Origin: an uncultured Lachnospiraceae bacterium
Lineage (GTDB): Bacteria > Bacillota > Clostridia > Lachnospirales > Lachnospiraceae
NCBI GenBank assembly: GCA_910577105.1
Contig: CAJTMB010000008.1
Coordinates: 50,734-114,733 of the forward strand
Length of the DNA stretch: 64,000 nucleotides
Direction: 5' to 3'
The stretch's first letter is position 1. Each line of letters opens with the position of its first letter. The notes under the pieces were generated by a model. It did no database searches and was not told where the DNA came from. It saw only the letters and a program-made list of their open reading frames with translations. The translations under genes were made by a program, and so were the position numbers. Positions 1-9,152 of the stretch are shown in pieces.

Positions 1-1
1 T

Positions 2-790
2 AATCTGGATTTGCTGCTTTCAAATAATTACATCTGTCATTTTATGGTGCTGGAAGCCGGTCTGATGAAAAAACTGGGTTTGCGAAAAACCTATGACGGA
101 GCGCAGGATTTTGACCTTGCCCTGCGGGCGGCAGGCAGTATCCTGGCGGTTTCCGAAAACGGACAGACTTCAAAGCGCTTAGGTGTGGCAGGTGAAAAGG
201 CAATTTGCCATATTCCCAAAGTGCTTTACCATTGGCGCTGTCACCGTGATTCCACGGCGGCAAATCCCCAAAGCAAGCAATATGCTTATGAAGCCGGGGC
301 AAGGGCTGTTGCCTCCTTCTTACGGGGTAATGGTCTGGCAGGCAGTGTAAAGCCTTTGAAACATCTGGGTTTTTACCGCGTGCAGTACGGGCAGGATGTT
401 TTTCGTGAGCGTGCCGACATCGGAATAATCGGCGGAAAACTGTTGCGGAAGAATAAAATAACAGGTGGGATTTATAACGAAGACGGAATATGCCCGTATG
501 AAGGACTTTACAAAGATTTTGGCGGTTATCTGCACAGGGCAGTCCTTGTACAGGACGCGTATGCCGTGGATGTCCGCAGGATGCGTGTTCGGGCGGAACT
601 GATACCTGTTGTCAAATCCATATTGGAAGAAAAAGGTTATGCCGCAGGCTTTTCGGAAGATGGCATGCCGGTATTTGAAAAAGCTTTACCGCCGGATGAC
701 CTGTGCCGCCAAATCAGCATGGAAATCTGCCGCGGGGTACACGTCCGCGGATACCGCATACTCTGGAATCCGGACTGGAAAAACGCGTGA
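2..790 (+). CDS. Family 2 glycosyltransferase, C-terminal part (cut by window edge)
   Basis: The reading frame is open from the first bases, so the start and the catalytic DXD region lie outside the window. What is visible is the second half of a GT2 enzyme of the kind found in rhamnose-rich polysaccharide loci: a QDFDLALR segment, then HIPKVLYHWR, then a Ser-Thr-Ala motif that usually closes the GT-A fold. A further 170 residues follow, with a GIIGGKL / GGIYNEDG / GYLHRAVLVQDA series that is typical of the tandem or extended GT2 proteins of these loci. It probably adds a sugar to a lipid-linked repeat unit at the inner face of the membrane. It is followed after 31 bases by another GT2 gene. 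The exact donor sugar cannot be told. Confidence 0.8.
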   Translation, partial: NLDLLLSNNYICHFMVLEAGLMKKLGLRKTYDGAQDFDLALRAAGSILAVSENGQTSKRLGVAGEKAICHIPKVLYHWRCHRDSTAANPQSKQYAYEAGARAVASFLRGNGLAGSVKPLKHLGFYRVQYGQDVFRERADIGIIGGKLLRKNKITGGIYNEDGICPYEGLYKDFGGYLHRAVLVQDAYAVDVRRMRVRAELIPVVKSILEEKGYAAGFSEDGMPVFEKALPPDDLCRQISMEICRGVHVRGYRILWNPDWKNA

Positions 791-821
791 AATAACAAAG
801 AATAAAATCGAGGATTATGTT

Positions 822-1781
822 ATGAATACCACCATTGTCATTCCCAATTATAACGGCATGAAATACCTGCCTGCCTGTATGGAAGCGCTTGCCGGGCAGG
901 ATTATCCTGCCTGCCTGCTGGTTGTGGACAACGGCTCCACGGACGGAAGCGTAACGTGGTTAAATGAAAATTATCCTGATGTTGAAGTTATCAGCCTTGG
1001 GGAAAATACCGGTTTTTGCAGGGCGGTTAATATCGGCATCAGGCAGGCAAAGACTCCGTATGTGATTTTGCTGAACAATGACACACAGGTGAAGGAGGGC
1101 TTTACGAAAGCGCTGGTTTCAGCCATCGAAACATCGGAAAACATTTTTTCCGTAAGCGCAAAAATGCTGGAAATGAAGGACGAAACCCTTGTGGACAATG
1201 CGGGGGATTTGTACTGTGCTTTCGGGTGGGCATTTGCGCGGGGAAAGGGCAGGAAGGCATCGGAATTTAATGCCCGGGTTCCTGTTTTTTCCGCGTGTGG
1301 GGGCGCATCCATTTACCGGAAGGCTGTTTTGGATAAAATAGGCCTGTTCGACGAACTGCATTTTGCCTATCTGGAGGATGTGGATATCGGCTGGCGTGCC
1401 AGGATATACGGTTTTGTAAACATGTATGAGCCGGGTGCGCAGGTGCTCCATGCAGGCAGTGCGGCAAGCGGGTCAAAGTATAACCGCTTTAAAACAAGCC
1501 TGGCTTCTGTAAACAGCGTGTATCTGATTGGGAAAAACATGCCTTTTTTGCAGTGGCTGCTGAACCTGCCGTTTCTGGCTTGCGGTTTTCTGGTAAAAAC
1601 ATTGTTTTTTACTGCAAAAGGAATGGGAGGCCTTTATTTAAAGGGAATCATAAAAGGGGCGCTTAGATGCTTTTCGGCAAAAGGGCGCAAAAATAAAGTG
1701 CGTTTCCGGTGGGAAAATCTGGCAAATTACTGCCGTATTCAGTGGGAAATGTGGCTGAATATCGTAAAGCGGTTTGTATAA
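822..1781 (+). CDS. Family 2 glycosyltransferase (rhamnosyltransferase-like)
   Basis: This is a 319-residue GT2 protein. The GT-A core is complete: VIPNYNG at the N-terminus, LVVDNGSTDGS for nucleotide-sugar binding, a NTGFCRAVNIGI motif, LLNNDTQV as the DXD-equivalent, and FAYLEDVDIGWRAR as the acceptor/base region. These motifs match WbbL-type rhamnosyltransferases. The C-terminal 60 residues contain a hydrophobic stretch (WLLNLPFLACGFLV) and a basic tail, suggesting membrane association. I chose the ATG at 822 because the VIPNYNG strand begins six residues in; the open frame runs further upstream but only as overlap with the preceding gene. The ribosome site is weak (GAGG about 8 bases upstream), which fits translational coupling. 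Confidence 0.85.
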   Translation: MNTTIVIPNYNGMKYLPACMEALAGQDYPACLLVVDNGSTDGSVTWLNENYPDVEVISLGENTGFCRAVNIGIRQAKTPYVILLNNDTQVKEGFTKALVSAIETSENIFSVSAKMLEMKDETLVDNAGDLYCAFGWAFARGKGRKASEFNARVPVFSACGGASIYRKAVLDKIGLFDELHFAYLEDVDIGWRARIYGFVNMYEPGAQVLHAGSAASGSKYNRFKTSLASVNSVYLIGKNMPFLQWLLNLPFLACGFLVKTLFFTAKGMGGLYLKGIIKGALRCFSAKGRKNKVRFRWENLANYCRIQWEMWLNIVKRFV

Positions 1782-1879
1782 CAGAAAAAATAACAGATTT
1801 GATGTTTCTATGATACAAAAATGATACAAAATCTGCCTATGCTAATTGAAGGAAAGCCGGGGATGCTTGGAAGGAAAAT

Positions 1880-3286
1880 ATGATTAAGGATAACCAGAAA
1901 GTCTTTAACAGGCTGCATCTGATAATGGACGCGCTGATTGTAATAGTTTCATATGCGGTTGCCTGGATACTTCATTTTCAGGTATTTAACCATTTCGGCC
2001 CGGAAACCGGAATCCTGCCGATGGAACATTATATGCAGGCCCTCTTTTTTATAGTGCCGGCATATATCCTGCTGTATTACTATAGCAGGGTTTATGAGCC
2101 GAGGCGGACGTCGGGTTACGGACGTGAAATTTATAACATTATATGTGCGAATACCATAGGTCTGATTGCCTTTATCGTGCTTCTTTACATTATTCAGCAG
2201 CCTGACTATTCCCGCAAAATGATTTGCATTTTTTATGTACTCAATATTTTTCTCACTTCCGTTTCAAGGCTGGTGGTCAGGAAGATTTTGAGGACTTACA
2301 GGAAAAAAGGCTTCAATTTGAAGCACATCCTGTTAGTGGGATATTCCAGGGCGGCGGAAGAGTACATGGACAGAATTTTGGGGAATCCCGAATGGGGCTA
2401 TGTGGTGCATGGGGTTTTGGATGATTCCGTACCGGCAGGCACCCGTTACAGGGGCATAAAAGTACTTGGAAGGGTAGATAATATACTGGAAATCCTGCCG
2501 GCAAATGAACTGGATGAAATTGCGATTACGCTTTCCCTGAAAGACTACGACCGGCTGGAAGAGATTGTAAGCATTTGTGAGAAGTTTGGTGTGCATACTA
2601 AATTCATACCTGACTACAACAGCATGATTCCCAGCAAGCCATATACGGAAGACTTGATGGGGCTTCCCGTAATAAACATCAGGTATGTGCCTTTAAGCAA
2701 TACTTTGAATATACTGGCAAAGCGCCTGGTGGACATTATAGGTTCCCTGTTTGGCATAATCATAACTTCACCGGTTATGCTGATTGCGGCAATTGCCGTA
2801 AAGGCCAGCAGTCCGGGACCGGTGATTTTTAAGCAGGAACGCGTAGGGCTGCACAGCAAGCCATTTTATATGTATAAGTTCAGAAGCATGGAGCAGCAGA
2901 AGCCATCCGAGGAAAAGAAGGCCTGGACGGTAAAGGATGACCCGAGGGTAACCAGGATTGGAAAAATCTTGAGAAAAACAAGTCTGGATGAACTGCCGCA
3001 GTTATTTAATATCCTCAAAGGTGATATGAGCCTTGTTGGACCGCGGCCGGAACGTCCGCTTTTTGTGGATAAATTTAAGGAAGAAATACCCAGATATATG
3101 GTAAAGCATCAGGTTCGTCCGGGACTTACAGGCTGGGCGCAGGTTAACGGTTACAGAGGGGATACCTCGATAAGAAAGAGGATTGAATATGATTTGTACT
3201 ATATAGAAAACTGGACCATGGGAATGGATATCAAAATAATATTCCTCACTTTTTTTACAGGATTTATTAATAAAAACGCATATTGA
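1880..3286 (+). CDS. Undecaprenyl-phosphate sugar phosphotransferase (exopolysaccharide initiating enzyme)
   Basis: This 468-residue protein is a polyprenyl glycosylphosphotransferase of the WbaP/WcaJ layout. It has about four N-terminal membrane helices (residues 10-130), a Rossmann-like CoA-binding domain (HILLVGYSRAAEEYM onward), then a fifth helix at the start of the bacterial sugar-transferase domain (about 275-468). That domain shows the expected motifs: GPVIFKQERVG, MYKFRSM, TSLDELPQLFNIL, GDMSLVGPRPERP and RPGLTGWAQVNGYRG. The family transfers a sugar-1-phosphate from a nucleotide sugar to undecaprenyl phosphate, the first step of capsule or EPS repeat synthesis. The ATG at 1880 has an AAGGAAAAT-type ribosome site. 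It sits between glycosyltransferases and an LCP ligase, a standard polysaccharide cluster order. Confidence 0.92.
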   Translation: MIKDNQKVFNRLHLIMDALIVIVSYAVAWILHFQVFNHFGPETGILPMEHYMQALFFIVPAYILLYYYSRVYEPRRTSGYGREIYNIICANTIGLIAFIVLLYIIQQPDYSRKMICIFYVLNIFLTSVSRLVVRKILRTYRKKGFNLKHILLVGYSRAAEEYMDRILGNPEWGYVVHGVLDDSVPAGTRYRGIKVLGRVDNILEILPANELDEIAITLSLKDYDRLEEIVSICEKFGVHTKFIPDYNSMIPSKPYTEDLMGLPVINIRYVPLSNTLNILAKRLVDIIGSLFGIIITSPVMLIAAIAVKASSPGPVIFKQERVGLHSKPFYMYKFRSMEQQKPSEEKKAWTVKDDPRVTRIGKILRKTSLDELPQLFNILKGDMSLVGPRPERPLFVDKFKEEIPRYMVKHQVRPGLTGWAQVNGYRGDTSIRKRIEYDLYYIENWTMGMDIKIIFLTFFTGFINKNAY

Positions 3287-3325
3287 CATTCATTGTCAAA
3301 GGGCGGAGGACAAGGAGATAAGAAG

Positions 3326-4450
3326 ATGGCAAGAAATGCAAAACAGCCGGCAGGCAGACAGGCTTCGGCTAAAAAAACAAAAGCAAAAAAGAAAAGCAAA
3401 GTAATTATCTTTGCAGTGGAGATTCTCGTTCTGGCAGTGCTTTTAGGCGCGTTATGGCTTCTGCGTGATTTTGGCAACAAGCCTGACAACAGTACCAACA
3501 GGGGACCGACCATTCTGGATGTGGATTTTAAGGAAGAAGACATAGCAATCAATGAACAGGTGCTGGAAAATGAGCATATGGAAGGCTATCGTAACATAGC
3601 GTTGTTTGGAGTGGATTCCAGAACCGGACAGCTTGCAAAAGGCACATTGAGTGACTGTATTATCATTGCGTCCATCAATCAGGATACAGGGGATGTAAAA
3701 CTGGTAAGCGTTTACCGTGATACATACTTGAATCTGAGCAATGATAAGTATGGAAAGTGTAATTCGGCTTACAGTTACGGCGGCGCAGAACAGGCGCTGA
3801 AAATGCTGAACATGAATCTGGATTTGAATATCAAGGAATTTGTGACGGTAGGATTTGAGGGATTGACGGCAACCGTGGATGCATTGGGTGGCGTATATCT
3901 CGATGTGGATAAAGAAGAACTGAAACATATTAACAGCTATCAGAAATGTATGGCAGAGGATATGCAGATTTCATGGACGCCTGTGGAGGAAACCGGATAT
4001 CAGCTCTTAAACGGGCTTCAGGCAACCGCATACTGCCGAATCCGTTACAGGAGCGGAAACGACTTTGCAAGGGCGGCAGCACAGAGAGAGGTTATTCAGG
4101 CTATTGCTGAAACTGCGAAAAAGGCGGATGCATCTACTTTGGTAAAAGTGGCAAATGATGTTTCCGGATATGTATATACTTCCTTCAGCCTTGATGAAAT
4201 TATCGGGCTTTTGGGTGAAATCACAAAATACAATATCGTGGCGGAGGAAGGATTCCCCAAAAGCGATATGAGGGGCTCTGACACGCTGGGCTCTAAGGGC
4301 AGTTGTGTATTTCCCATTGACCTGGATGACAATGTCAAGTGGCTGCACGAATTTTTGTTTAACGATACGACTTATGAGCCATCGGAGGAAGTGAAAGAAT
4401 GTTCGAAGGAAGTCCGACGATTTGTTTCACAATATGTCACACTACCGTAA
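3326..4450 (+). CDS. LytR-CpsA-Psr (LCP) family cell-wall polymer ligase
   Basis: The 374-residue product has a basic N-terminal tail rich in Lys and Ala, one membrane helix (about 25-46) and an extracellular LCP domain. Hallmarks are NIALFGVDSR, the SDCIIIASIN and VSVYRDTYL strands whose Asp/Arg residues bind the pyrophosphate of the lipid-linked donor, and RIRYRSGNDFARAAAQREV near the end of the domain. LCP enzymes move polymers such as teichoic acid or capsule from undecaprenyl pyrophosphate to peptidoglycan. The ATG at 3326 is preferred because AAGGAG lies 8 bases upstream; an in-frame TTG at 3293 is less likely. It follows the initiating transferase and is closed by two terminators. Confidence 0.92.
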   Translation: MARNAKQPAGRQASAKKTKAKKKSKVIIFAVEILVLAVLLGALWLLRDFGNKPDNSTNRGPTILDVDFKEEDIAINEQVLENEHMEGYRNIALFGVDSRTGQLAKGTLSDCIIIASINQDTGDVKLVSVYRDTYLNLSNDKYGKCNSAYSYGGAEQALKMLNMNLDLNIKEFVTVGFEGLTATVDALGGVYLDVDKEELKHINSYQKCMAEDMQISWTPVEETGYQLLNGLQATAYCRIRYRSGNDFARAAAQREVIQAIAETAKKADASTLVKVANDVSGYVYTSFSLDEIIGLLGEITKYNIVAEEGFPKSDMRGSDTLGSKGSCVFPIDLDDNVKWLHEFLFNDTTYEPSEEVKECSKEVRRFVSQYVTLP

Positions 4451-4472
4451 ATGAAATAGTATGATACCGGAA

Positions 4473-4496
4473 GGAGCCGCATGGGCGGCTCCTTTT
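4473..4496 (+). terminator. Rho-independent terminator after the LCP gene
   Basis: An eight-base-pair perfect stem (GGAGCCGC with GCGGCTCC) closes a four-base loop and is followed by TTTT. It starts 22 bases after the LCP stop codon. Confidence 0.85.
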
Positions 4497-4503
4497 GCGG
4501 TGT

Positions 4504-4532
4504 AAGCTTGGAAGTAAACTTCCAGGCTTTTT
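4504..4532 (+). terminator. Second terminator-like hairpin, in tandem
   Basis: AAGCTTGGAAG pairs with CTTCCAGGCTT over 11 pairs (one G-T) around a TAAA loop and is followed by five T. It lies 8 bases after the first terminator and 34 bases before the next gene, so it may be a back-up terminator or an attenuator of the next glycosyltransferase. Confidence 0.6.
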
Positions 4533-4565
4533 ATTGGTACATGAAAGGAATTTGGGAGAACAGTG

Positions 4566-5501
4566 ATGATAAAACCGAATGTGGATGTAATCATCCCCTT
4601 ATACAAGCCCGGAAAAGAATTGTATGTCCTGCTGGATGCCCTGCTTGGACAGACAGTTGCGGTAAATAAGATAATACTGGCAAATACGGAAGAAAAATAT
4701 TTTGACGAACTGACATACGGTACTCTTTTTCAAAAAAAATATGCAAAATATGTGGAAGTTTTTCACCTTTCAAAACGGGAATTTGACCACGGCGGCACCA
4801 GACATCTTGCGGTGAAAAGGTCCTGCGCGGATATTTTTGTCATGATGACGCAGGATGCCCTGCCGGCAGATAACAGGCTTCTGGAAAATCTTTTGGCGCC
4901 TTTGTCGGAAGAAAAAACAGCAGTATCCTACGCCCGCCAGCTTCCTGCCGAAGGGTGCAATGAAGCGGAGGCTTATACCCGCCGTTTCAACTATCCCGCA
5001 GAGTCCTGCGTCAAAACATTGTCTGATTTGCCCACGCTTGGCATTAAAACCTATTTCTGTTCCAACGTCTGTGCGGCTTACAAAAGAAGCATCTACAAGG
5101 AATCAGGAGGTTTCTGCCGTCATACCATATTTAATGAAGATATGATTTATGCCGCAGGTGTTGTGAAAAACGGTTACGCCATAGCATATGCCGCGGACGC
5201 AGCAGTCATCCACTCCCACAATTATACACATATACAGCAGTTCCAAAGAAATTTTGATTTGGGAGTGTCCCAGGCAGACCATCCCGAAATATTTAAAGGC
5301 ATTCCTTCGGAAAAAGAAGGGAAAAAGATGGTGCGTCAGACCGGCGCCTATTTGTGGCGCCATAAAAAAAGCTTGATTTTCCATTTTTATTTACAGTGTG
5401 CGTTTAAGTATGCGGGTTACCTTTGCGGCAAACATTATAGGGTGTTGCCGCGGTTTCTGATAAAAAAGTGCACTTCCAATAAAGAATATTGGCGGCGGTA
5501 G
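4566..5501 (+). CDS. Family 2 glycosyltransferase (rhamnosyltransferase, RfbF-like)
   Basis: The 311-residue protein starts with VDVIIPLYKPGKE, has a QTVAVNKIILANT segment, and carries the block that marks RfbF-type rhamnosyltransferases: KREFDHGGTRHLA, MMTQDALPAD (DXD-equivalent) and IFNEDMIYAAGVVKNGY. The C-terminal third (RNFDLGVSQADHPEIF onward) matches the same family. It probably adds rhamnose to the lipid-linked repeat made by the neighbouring genes. Two starts are possible three bases apart (GTG 4563, ATG 4566); the ATG is 7 bases after GGGAG and is preferred. It lies beyond two terminators, so it is probably transcribed separately from the LCP gene. Confidence 0.87.
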   Translation: MIKPNVDVIIPLYKPGKELYVLLDALLGQTVAVNKIILANTEEKYFDELTYGTLFQKKYAKYVEVFHLSKREFDHGGTRHLAVKRSCADIFVMMTQDALPADNRLLENLLAPLSEEKTAVSYARQLPAEGCNEAEAYTRRFNYPAESCVKTLSDLPTLGIKTYFCSNVCAAYKRSIYKESGGFCRHTIFNEDMIYAAGVVKNGYAIAYAADAAVIHSHNYTHIQQFQRNFDLGVSQADHPEIFKGIPSEKEGKKMVRQTGAYLWRHKKSLIFHFYLQCAFKYAGYLCGKHYRVLPRFLIKKCTSNKEYWRR

Positions 5502-5666
5502 TAGTGTGCAAAGGGGAGACTGGGGAGAATATTCAGCCAAGTAGGATTTGCAAAAACCTTGCTTTACACATTCCTGCTGTTTGTGTTACATTTAAATCGT
5601 TAATATACAAAGGGAAGATAAGAAAAAGATATTGCCCGCGTATTTCCCGGGCGGATGGAGGAAAGT

Positions 5667-7493
5667 ATGTGTGGAATTGTTGGTTATATTGGCACTAAGG
5701 AAGCGGCCCCAATCATATTGGATGGGCTTGCGAAGCTGGAATACCGCGGATATGACTCTGCCGGCATGGCAATTTATGACGGTGGAAAGATTCATATTAA
5801 AAAAGCGATGGGACGACTGAAAGTACTGGAAAATCTGACCCATGGCGGTGAAACCATGCCGGGATTTGCCGGAATCGGACATACCAGATGGGCAACGCAC
5901 GGCGCGCCCAGCGACATCAATTCCCATCCCCATTTTAATAAGAATGAAACCATAGCCGTGGTACACAACGGGATTATTGAAAACTACATACCGCTTAGGA
6001 AAAAGCTTCTGGATAAGGGGTATGAATTTATATCCGAAACCGATACAGAGGTGCTTGCACATCTTTTGGACTACTATTACAGAGGAAATCCCCTTGAGAC
6101 AATTACCAAGGTACTGCATCGTGTAGAGGGTTCTTATGCGCTGGGGATTATGTTTGCCGATTTCCCGGATGAAATCTATGCAGTGCGCAAGGACAGTCCG
6201 CTGATTGTGGGACAAAGTAAAGAGGGATGTTTTATTGCTTCCGATGTTCCCGCTATTTTGAAATATACAAGGACGGTCTATTATGTAAATAATCAGGAAG
6301 TGGTTAAATTACGCGGCGACCATATGCATTTTTATTCTGTGGATGAGGAGGAATTGCAAAAGGAACCCGTTACCATAGACTGGGATGCAAATGCGGCAGA
6401 AAAAGAGGGCTATGAGCATTTTATGCTGAAGGAGATTTACGAGCAGCCCAAGACGGTGACGGACACCCTCTCCCCCCGGATTAAGAACGGGGAGATTGTC
6501 ATTGAAGAGTTGAATATGACGGATGAAGAACTGCGTGCCGTCAAAAGAATCCATATTGTGGCGTGCGGCTCAGCGTATCATACCGGTGTGACGGCAAAAT
6601 ATATTCTGGAAGGTCTTGTGAGAATTCCGGTGGAGGTGGACGTGGCTTCCGAATTCCGTTACCGGAATCCTATTCTGGAGGAAAACTCCATGGTTATCGT
6701 TATCAGCCAGTCCGGCGAAACCGCCGACAGCCTTGCAGCGCTCCGTGCAGCAAAAGAAAGGGGCTTTCAGGTGCTAGGCATTGTCAATGTGGTTGGCAGT
6801 TCCATTGCGAGGGAAGCAGACAGTGTCATGTATACATGGGCGGGACCGGAAATTGCGGTAGCAACCACAAAGGCATACAGTGCGCAGCTGGCAGCGCTGT
6901 ATCTGCTTGCCATGAAGCTGGGGCGGGTGCGCGGCACGATTTCGGATGAGGTTTTTGCCAGACTTCTGGAGGATTTGAAAAAGCTGCCCAACCAGATTGA
7001 ACTGCTGCTGGGACAAAAAGAAAAGATACAGCGGTTTGCAAACAGGTATGTGGGGGCAAAAGATATCTTTTTTATAGGCAGGGGTATAGATTATGCCATT
7101 TCTTTGGAAGGCTCCCTGAAATTGAAGGAAACCTCATATGTGCATTCGGAGGCCTATGCGGCGGGAGAATTAAAACACGGCCCCATTTCCCTGATTGAGG
7201 ACGGCACGCTGGTAGTAGCCATTGCCACACAGCCCGCTTTGTACCCAAAGACCATCAGCAATATGGTGGAGGTAAAGGCGAGGGGTGCATTTGTCATGGC
7301 AATTACCTGCGAGGGAAACAGGGCTATTGAAAAAGCGGCTGATTATGTGACGTATATGCCGGAAACCAGCCCGTGGTTTGCCAATTCACTTGCCATTATC
7401 CCGCTGCAGCTTTTTAGCTATTATGTGGCGGTAGGAAAGGGTTGCGATGTGGATAAACCGAGAAATCTGGCTAAATCCGTTACTGTGGAATAG
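5667..7493 (+). CDS. glmS: Glutamine-fructose-6-phosphate aminotransferase (isomerizing)
   Basis: The 608-residue protein makes glucosamine-6-phosphate from fructose-6-phosphate and glutamine, the entry to UDP-GlcNAc for peptidoglycan. The start is fixed by the N-terminal nucleophile: M-C-G-I-V-G-Y-I-G, with Cys2 exposed after Met removal, so the four upstream in-frame codons are not used; GGAGGA precedes this ATG. The glutaminase domain (GHTRWATHG, HNGIIENY, SETDTE) fills residues 1-240. Two SIS domains follow (ACGSAYHTG, SQSGETADSL, GRGIDYAISLEGSLKLKE, HGPISLI). The tail is KPRNLAKSVTVE, the standard GlmS end. I looked in the 165-base leader for the glmS ribozyme core and did not find it; it has only a weak TTTACA/TTACAT promoter-like pair and a short GCCCG/CGGGC hairpin just before the ribosome site. 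Confidence 0.96.
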   Translation: MCGIVGYIGTKEAAPIILDGLAKLEYRGYDSAGMAIYDGGKIHIKKAMGRLKVLENLTHGGETMPGFAGIGHTRWATHGAPSDINSHPHFNKNETIAVVHNGIIENYIPLRKKLLDKGYEFISETDTEVLAHLLDYYYRGNPLETITKVLHRVEGSYALGIMFADFPDEIYAVRKDSPLIVGQSKEGCFIASDVPAILKYTRTVYYVNNQEVVKLRGDHMHFYSVDEEELQKEPVTIDWDANAAEKEGYEHFMLKEIYEQPKTVTDTLSPRIKNGEIVIEELNMTDEELRAVKRIHIVACGSAYHTGVTAKYILEGLVRIPVEVDVASEFRYRNPILEENSMVIVISQSGETADSLAALRAAKERGFQVLGIVNVVGSSIAREADSVMYTWAGPEIAVATTKAYSAQLAALYLLAMKLGRVRGTISDEVFARLLEDLKKLPNQIELLLGQKEKIQRFANRYVGAKDIFFIGRGIDYAISLEGSLKLKETSYVHSEAYAAGELKHGPISLIEDGTLVVAIATQPALYPKTISNMVEVKARGAFVMAITCEGNRAIEKAADYVTYMPETSPWFANSLAIIPLQLFSYYVAVGKGCDVDKPRNLAKSVTVE

Positions 7494-7603
7494 TTAATAC
7501 AATTGTCATAGATTTATCACAGAATAAACACAATTCCCGGGTATACTGAATTTATGAATCGGAACTTGAAGATAATTGTGTATAAAGAAAAGAGGGCATT
7601 GTG

Positions 7604-8965
7604 ATGTACAATAATGAAAATTACACCAATTCCGGAAACTATTACCAGCCGTCGGTGAGCGAGCCACAGGTATATGAGGCAGATTTGCAGGAGGCCGGAA
7701 AACCAAAAAAACAAAAGAAGAACGGCAGGGCAGGGCGTTTTTTTAAAAAGACGGTTGCCTGCGCAAGCATAGGACTCTGTTTTGGGCTTTGTGCAGGTGT
7801 CGGTATTTATGCGGTAGGTGAAGGCACCGGTGTATTTGACAAATGGCAGCAGGCAGGCGATGTTTCTTCTCTTCATACAGAGCAGTTTTCCCCAGAGGAA
7901 ATACAGGCCATGGTTGACAAGGTACAGGCTATGGCAGAGGGGAACGGGGCGCATAACACCACAAATATTACTTCTGTATCTTCTGATGTGACGGAGGTAG
8001 TGGAAAAAGTGATGCCCTCCATGGTTTCCATTATCAACCAGTATTCCGAGCGGGTAACTTATTTTGGACAGCCGTTGGAGAGGGAAGGAAACGCCAGCGG
8101 TTCCGGTATAATTGTCGGGGAAAATGAAACGGAACTTCTGATTGCAACCAATTATCATGTGATAGAGGATGCAAAAAAACTGACGGTATATTTTATTGAC
8201 AATACCGAGGCGAAAGCGACGGTGAAAGGGACGGATGCCGATATGGACTTGGCAGTCATTGCAGTTCCCTTTACAGAACTGGAGGAAGGAACCAAGAATG
8301 CCATATCCATTGCCAGGATGGGGGATTCCGACAGCCTGAAACTGGGTGAGCCCGTAATAGCCATCGGCAATGCCATGGGATATGGGCAGTCCGTAACCGG
8401 AGGATGGGTCAGCGCGTTAAACCGTGAAGTGGAACTGGAGGATGGTTCCACAGGCACATTTATACAGACCGATGCCGCCATTAATCCGGGTAATTCCGGG
8501 GGCGCACTCCTCAATGTGAACGGTGAGGTAATTGGCATCAACTCCAATAAAATCGGCGGCACATTTGTGGAAGGCATCGGATATGCCATTCCTATATCCG
8601 CAGCACAGCCTATTCTGGAAGATTTGATGACGAAGGGACAGGGAGAAAAGGTGACGGATGGAACGAGCGGCTACCTTGGCATTGTACCCCAGTCCGTAAC
8701 AGAGGAAATTACAGAGCTTTACGGTATTCCCAAGGGTGTTTTTGTCTCCCGTGTAGAGGAAGGCACTCCCGCTGCCGAAGGAGGCATCAGGCAGGGAGAT
8801 ATCATCAGGAAAATTGGAGGAACCAGGATTTCCACTGCAGAGGAGCTACGGCAGGAATTAGGTTATTATCATGCAGGAGAAACGGTGGAAATTGTCATAA
8901 TGAGGAACCAGGATGGGGAGTATGAAGAAATTACCCTTGAGGTAACTCTTGGAAGCAGGCCGTAA
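7604..8965 (+). CDS. HtrA/DegP-like membrane-anchored serine protease with PDZ domain
   Basis: The 453-residue protein has a cytoplasmic N-terminal tail of about 45 residues ending in a basic patch, one membrane helix (about 48-70), a linker, a trypsin-like domain and a C-terminal PDZ domain (about 355-450). The catalytic triad is visible: His185 in TNYHVIEDA, Asp215 in DMDLAVIAV, Ser298 in NPGNSGGALL. The PDZ domain has the carboxylate-binding SGYLGI loop. Such proteases degrade or refold damaged exported proteins at the outer face of the membrane. Start: ATG 7604, 7 bases after GAGGG; a GTG lies one codon earlier. It is monocistronic, ending in a strong terminator. Confidence 0.93.
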   Translation: MYNNENYTNSGNYYQPSVSEPQVYEADLQEAGKPKKQKKNGRAGRFFKKTVACASIGLCFGLCAGVGIYAVGEGTGVFDKWQQAGDVSSLHTEQFSPEEIQAMVDKVQAMAEGNGAHNTTNITSVSSDVTEVVEKVMPSMVSIINQYSERVTYFGQPLEREGNASGSGIIVGENETELLIATNYHVIEDAKKLTVYFIDNTEAKATVKGTDADMDLAVIAVPFTELEEGTKNAISIARMGDSDSLKLGEPVIAIGNAMGYGQSVTGGWVSALNREVELEDGSTGTFIQTDAAINPGNSGGALLNVNGEVIGINSNKIGGTFVEGIGYAIPISAAQPILEDLMTKGQGEKVTDGTSGYLGIVPQSVTEEITELYGIPKGVFVSRVEEGTPAAEGGIRQGDIIRKIGGTRISTAEELRQELGYYHAGETVEIVIMRNQDGEYEEITLEVTLGSRP

Positions 8966-8990
8966 TCCTTCGCATAATATTGGAAAAAGC

Positions 8991-9031
8991 ATCCCGAAAA
9001 TGGAAAAAATCTCTGTTTTCGGGATTTTTTT
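8991..9031 (+). terminator. Rho-independent terminator after the HtrA-like gene
   Basis: ATCCCGAAAA pairs perfectly with TTTTCGGGAT around a 15-base loop, followed by a run of T through 9031. Confidence 0.88.
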
Positions 9032-9056
9032 CATAGGTTTTTTAGAAAAACTTCAC

Positions 9057-9085
9057 TTGTATAGCAGGATGGGATTCGTTATAAT
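9057..9085 (+). promoter_or_regulatory. Sigma-A-type promoter of the clpX-like gene
   Basis: A TTGTAT -35 box (9057-9062), 17-base spacer and perfect TATAAT -10 box (9080-9085) lie between the preceding terminator and the unfoldase gene. Expected transcription start is about 9092. Confidence 0.75.
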
Positions 9086-9152
9086 ATGACTGTGAAGAAA
9101 GAGGAGATAAGTGCGTAACCGATTAAAGTGCGGCGTGCATGGAAAGGATAAT

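Noticed and set aside
5502..5666. glmS ribozyme/riboswitch expected upstream of glmS in Firmicutes
   Set aside because: I could not find the conserved catalytic core; only a weak promoter-like pair and a short hairpin are present in a 165-base gap, which is also too short for the usual ribozyme plus flanks.
7503..7547. Promoter for the HtrA-like gene (TTGTCA and TATACT present)
   Set aside because: The two boxes are 33 bases apart and no partner lies at 16-18 bases for either.
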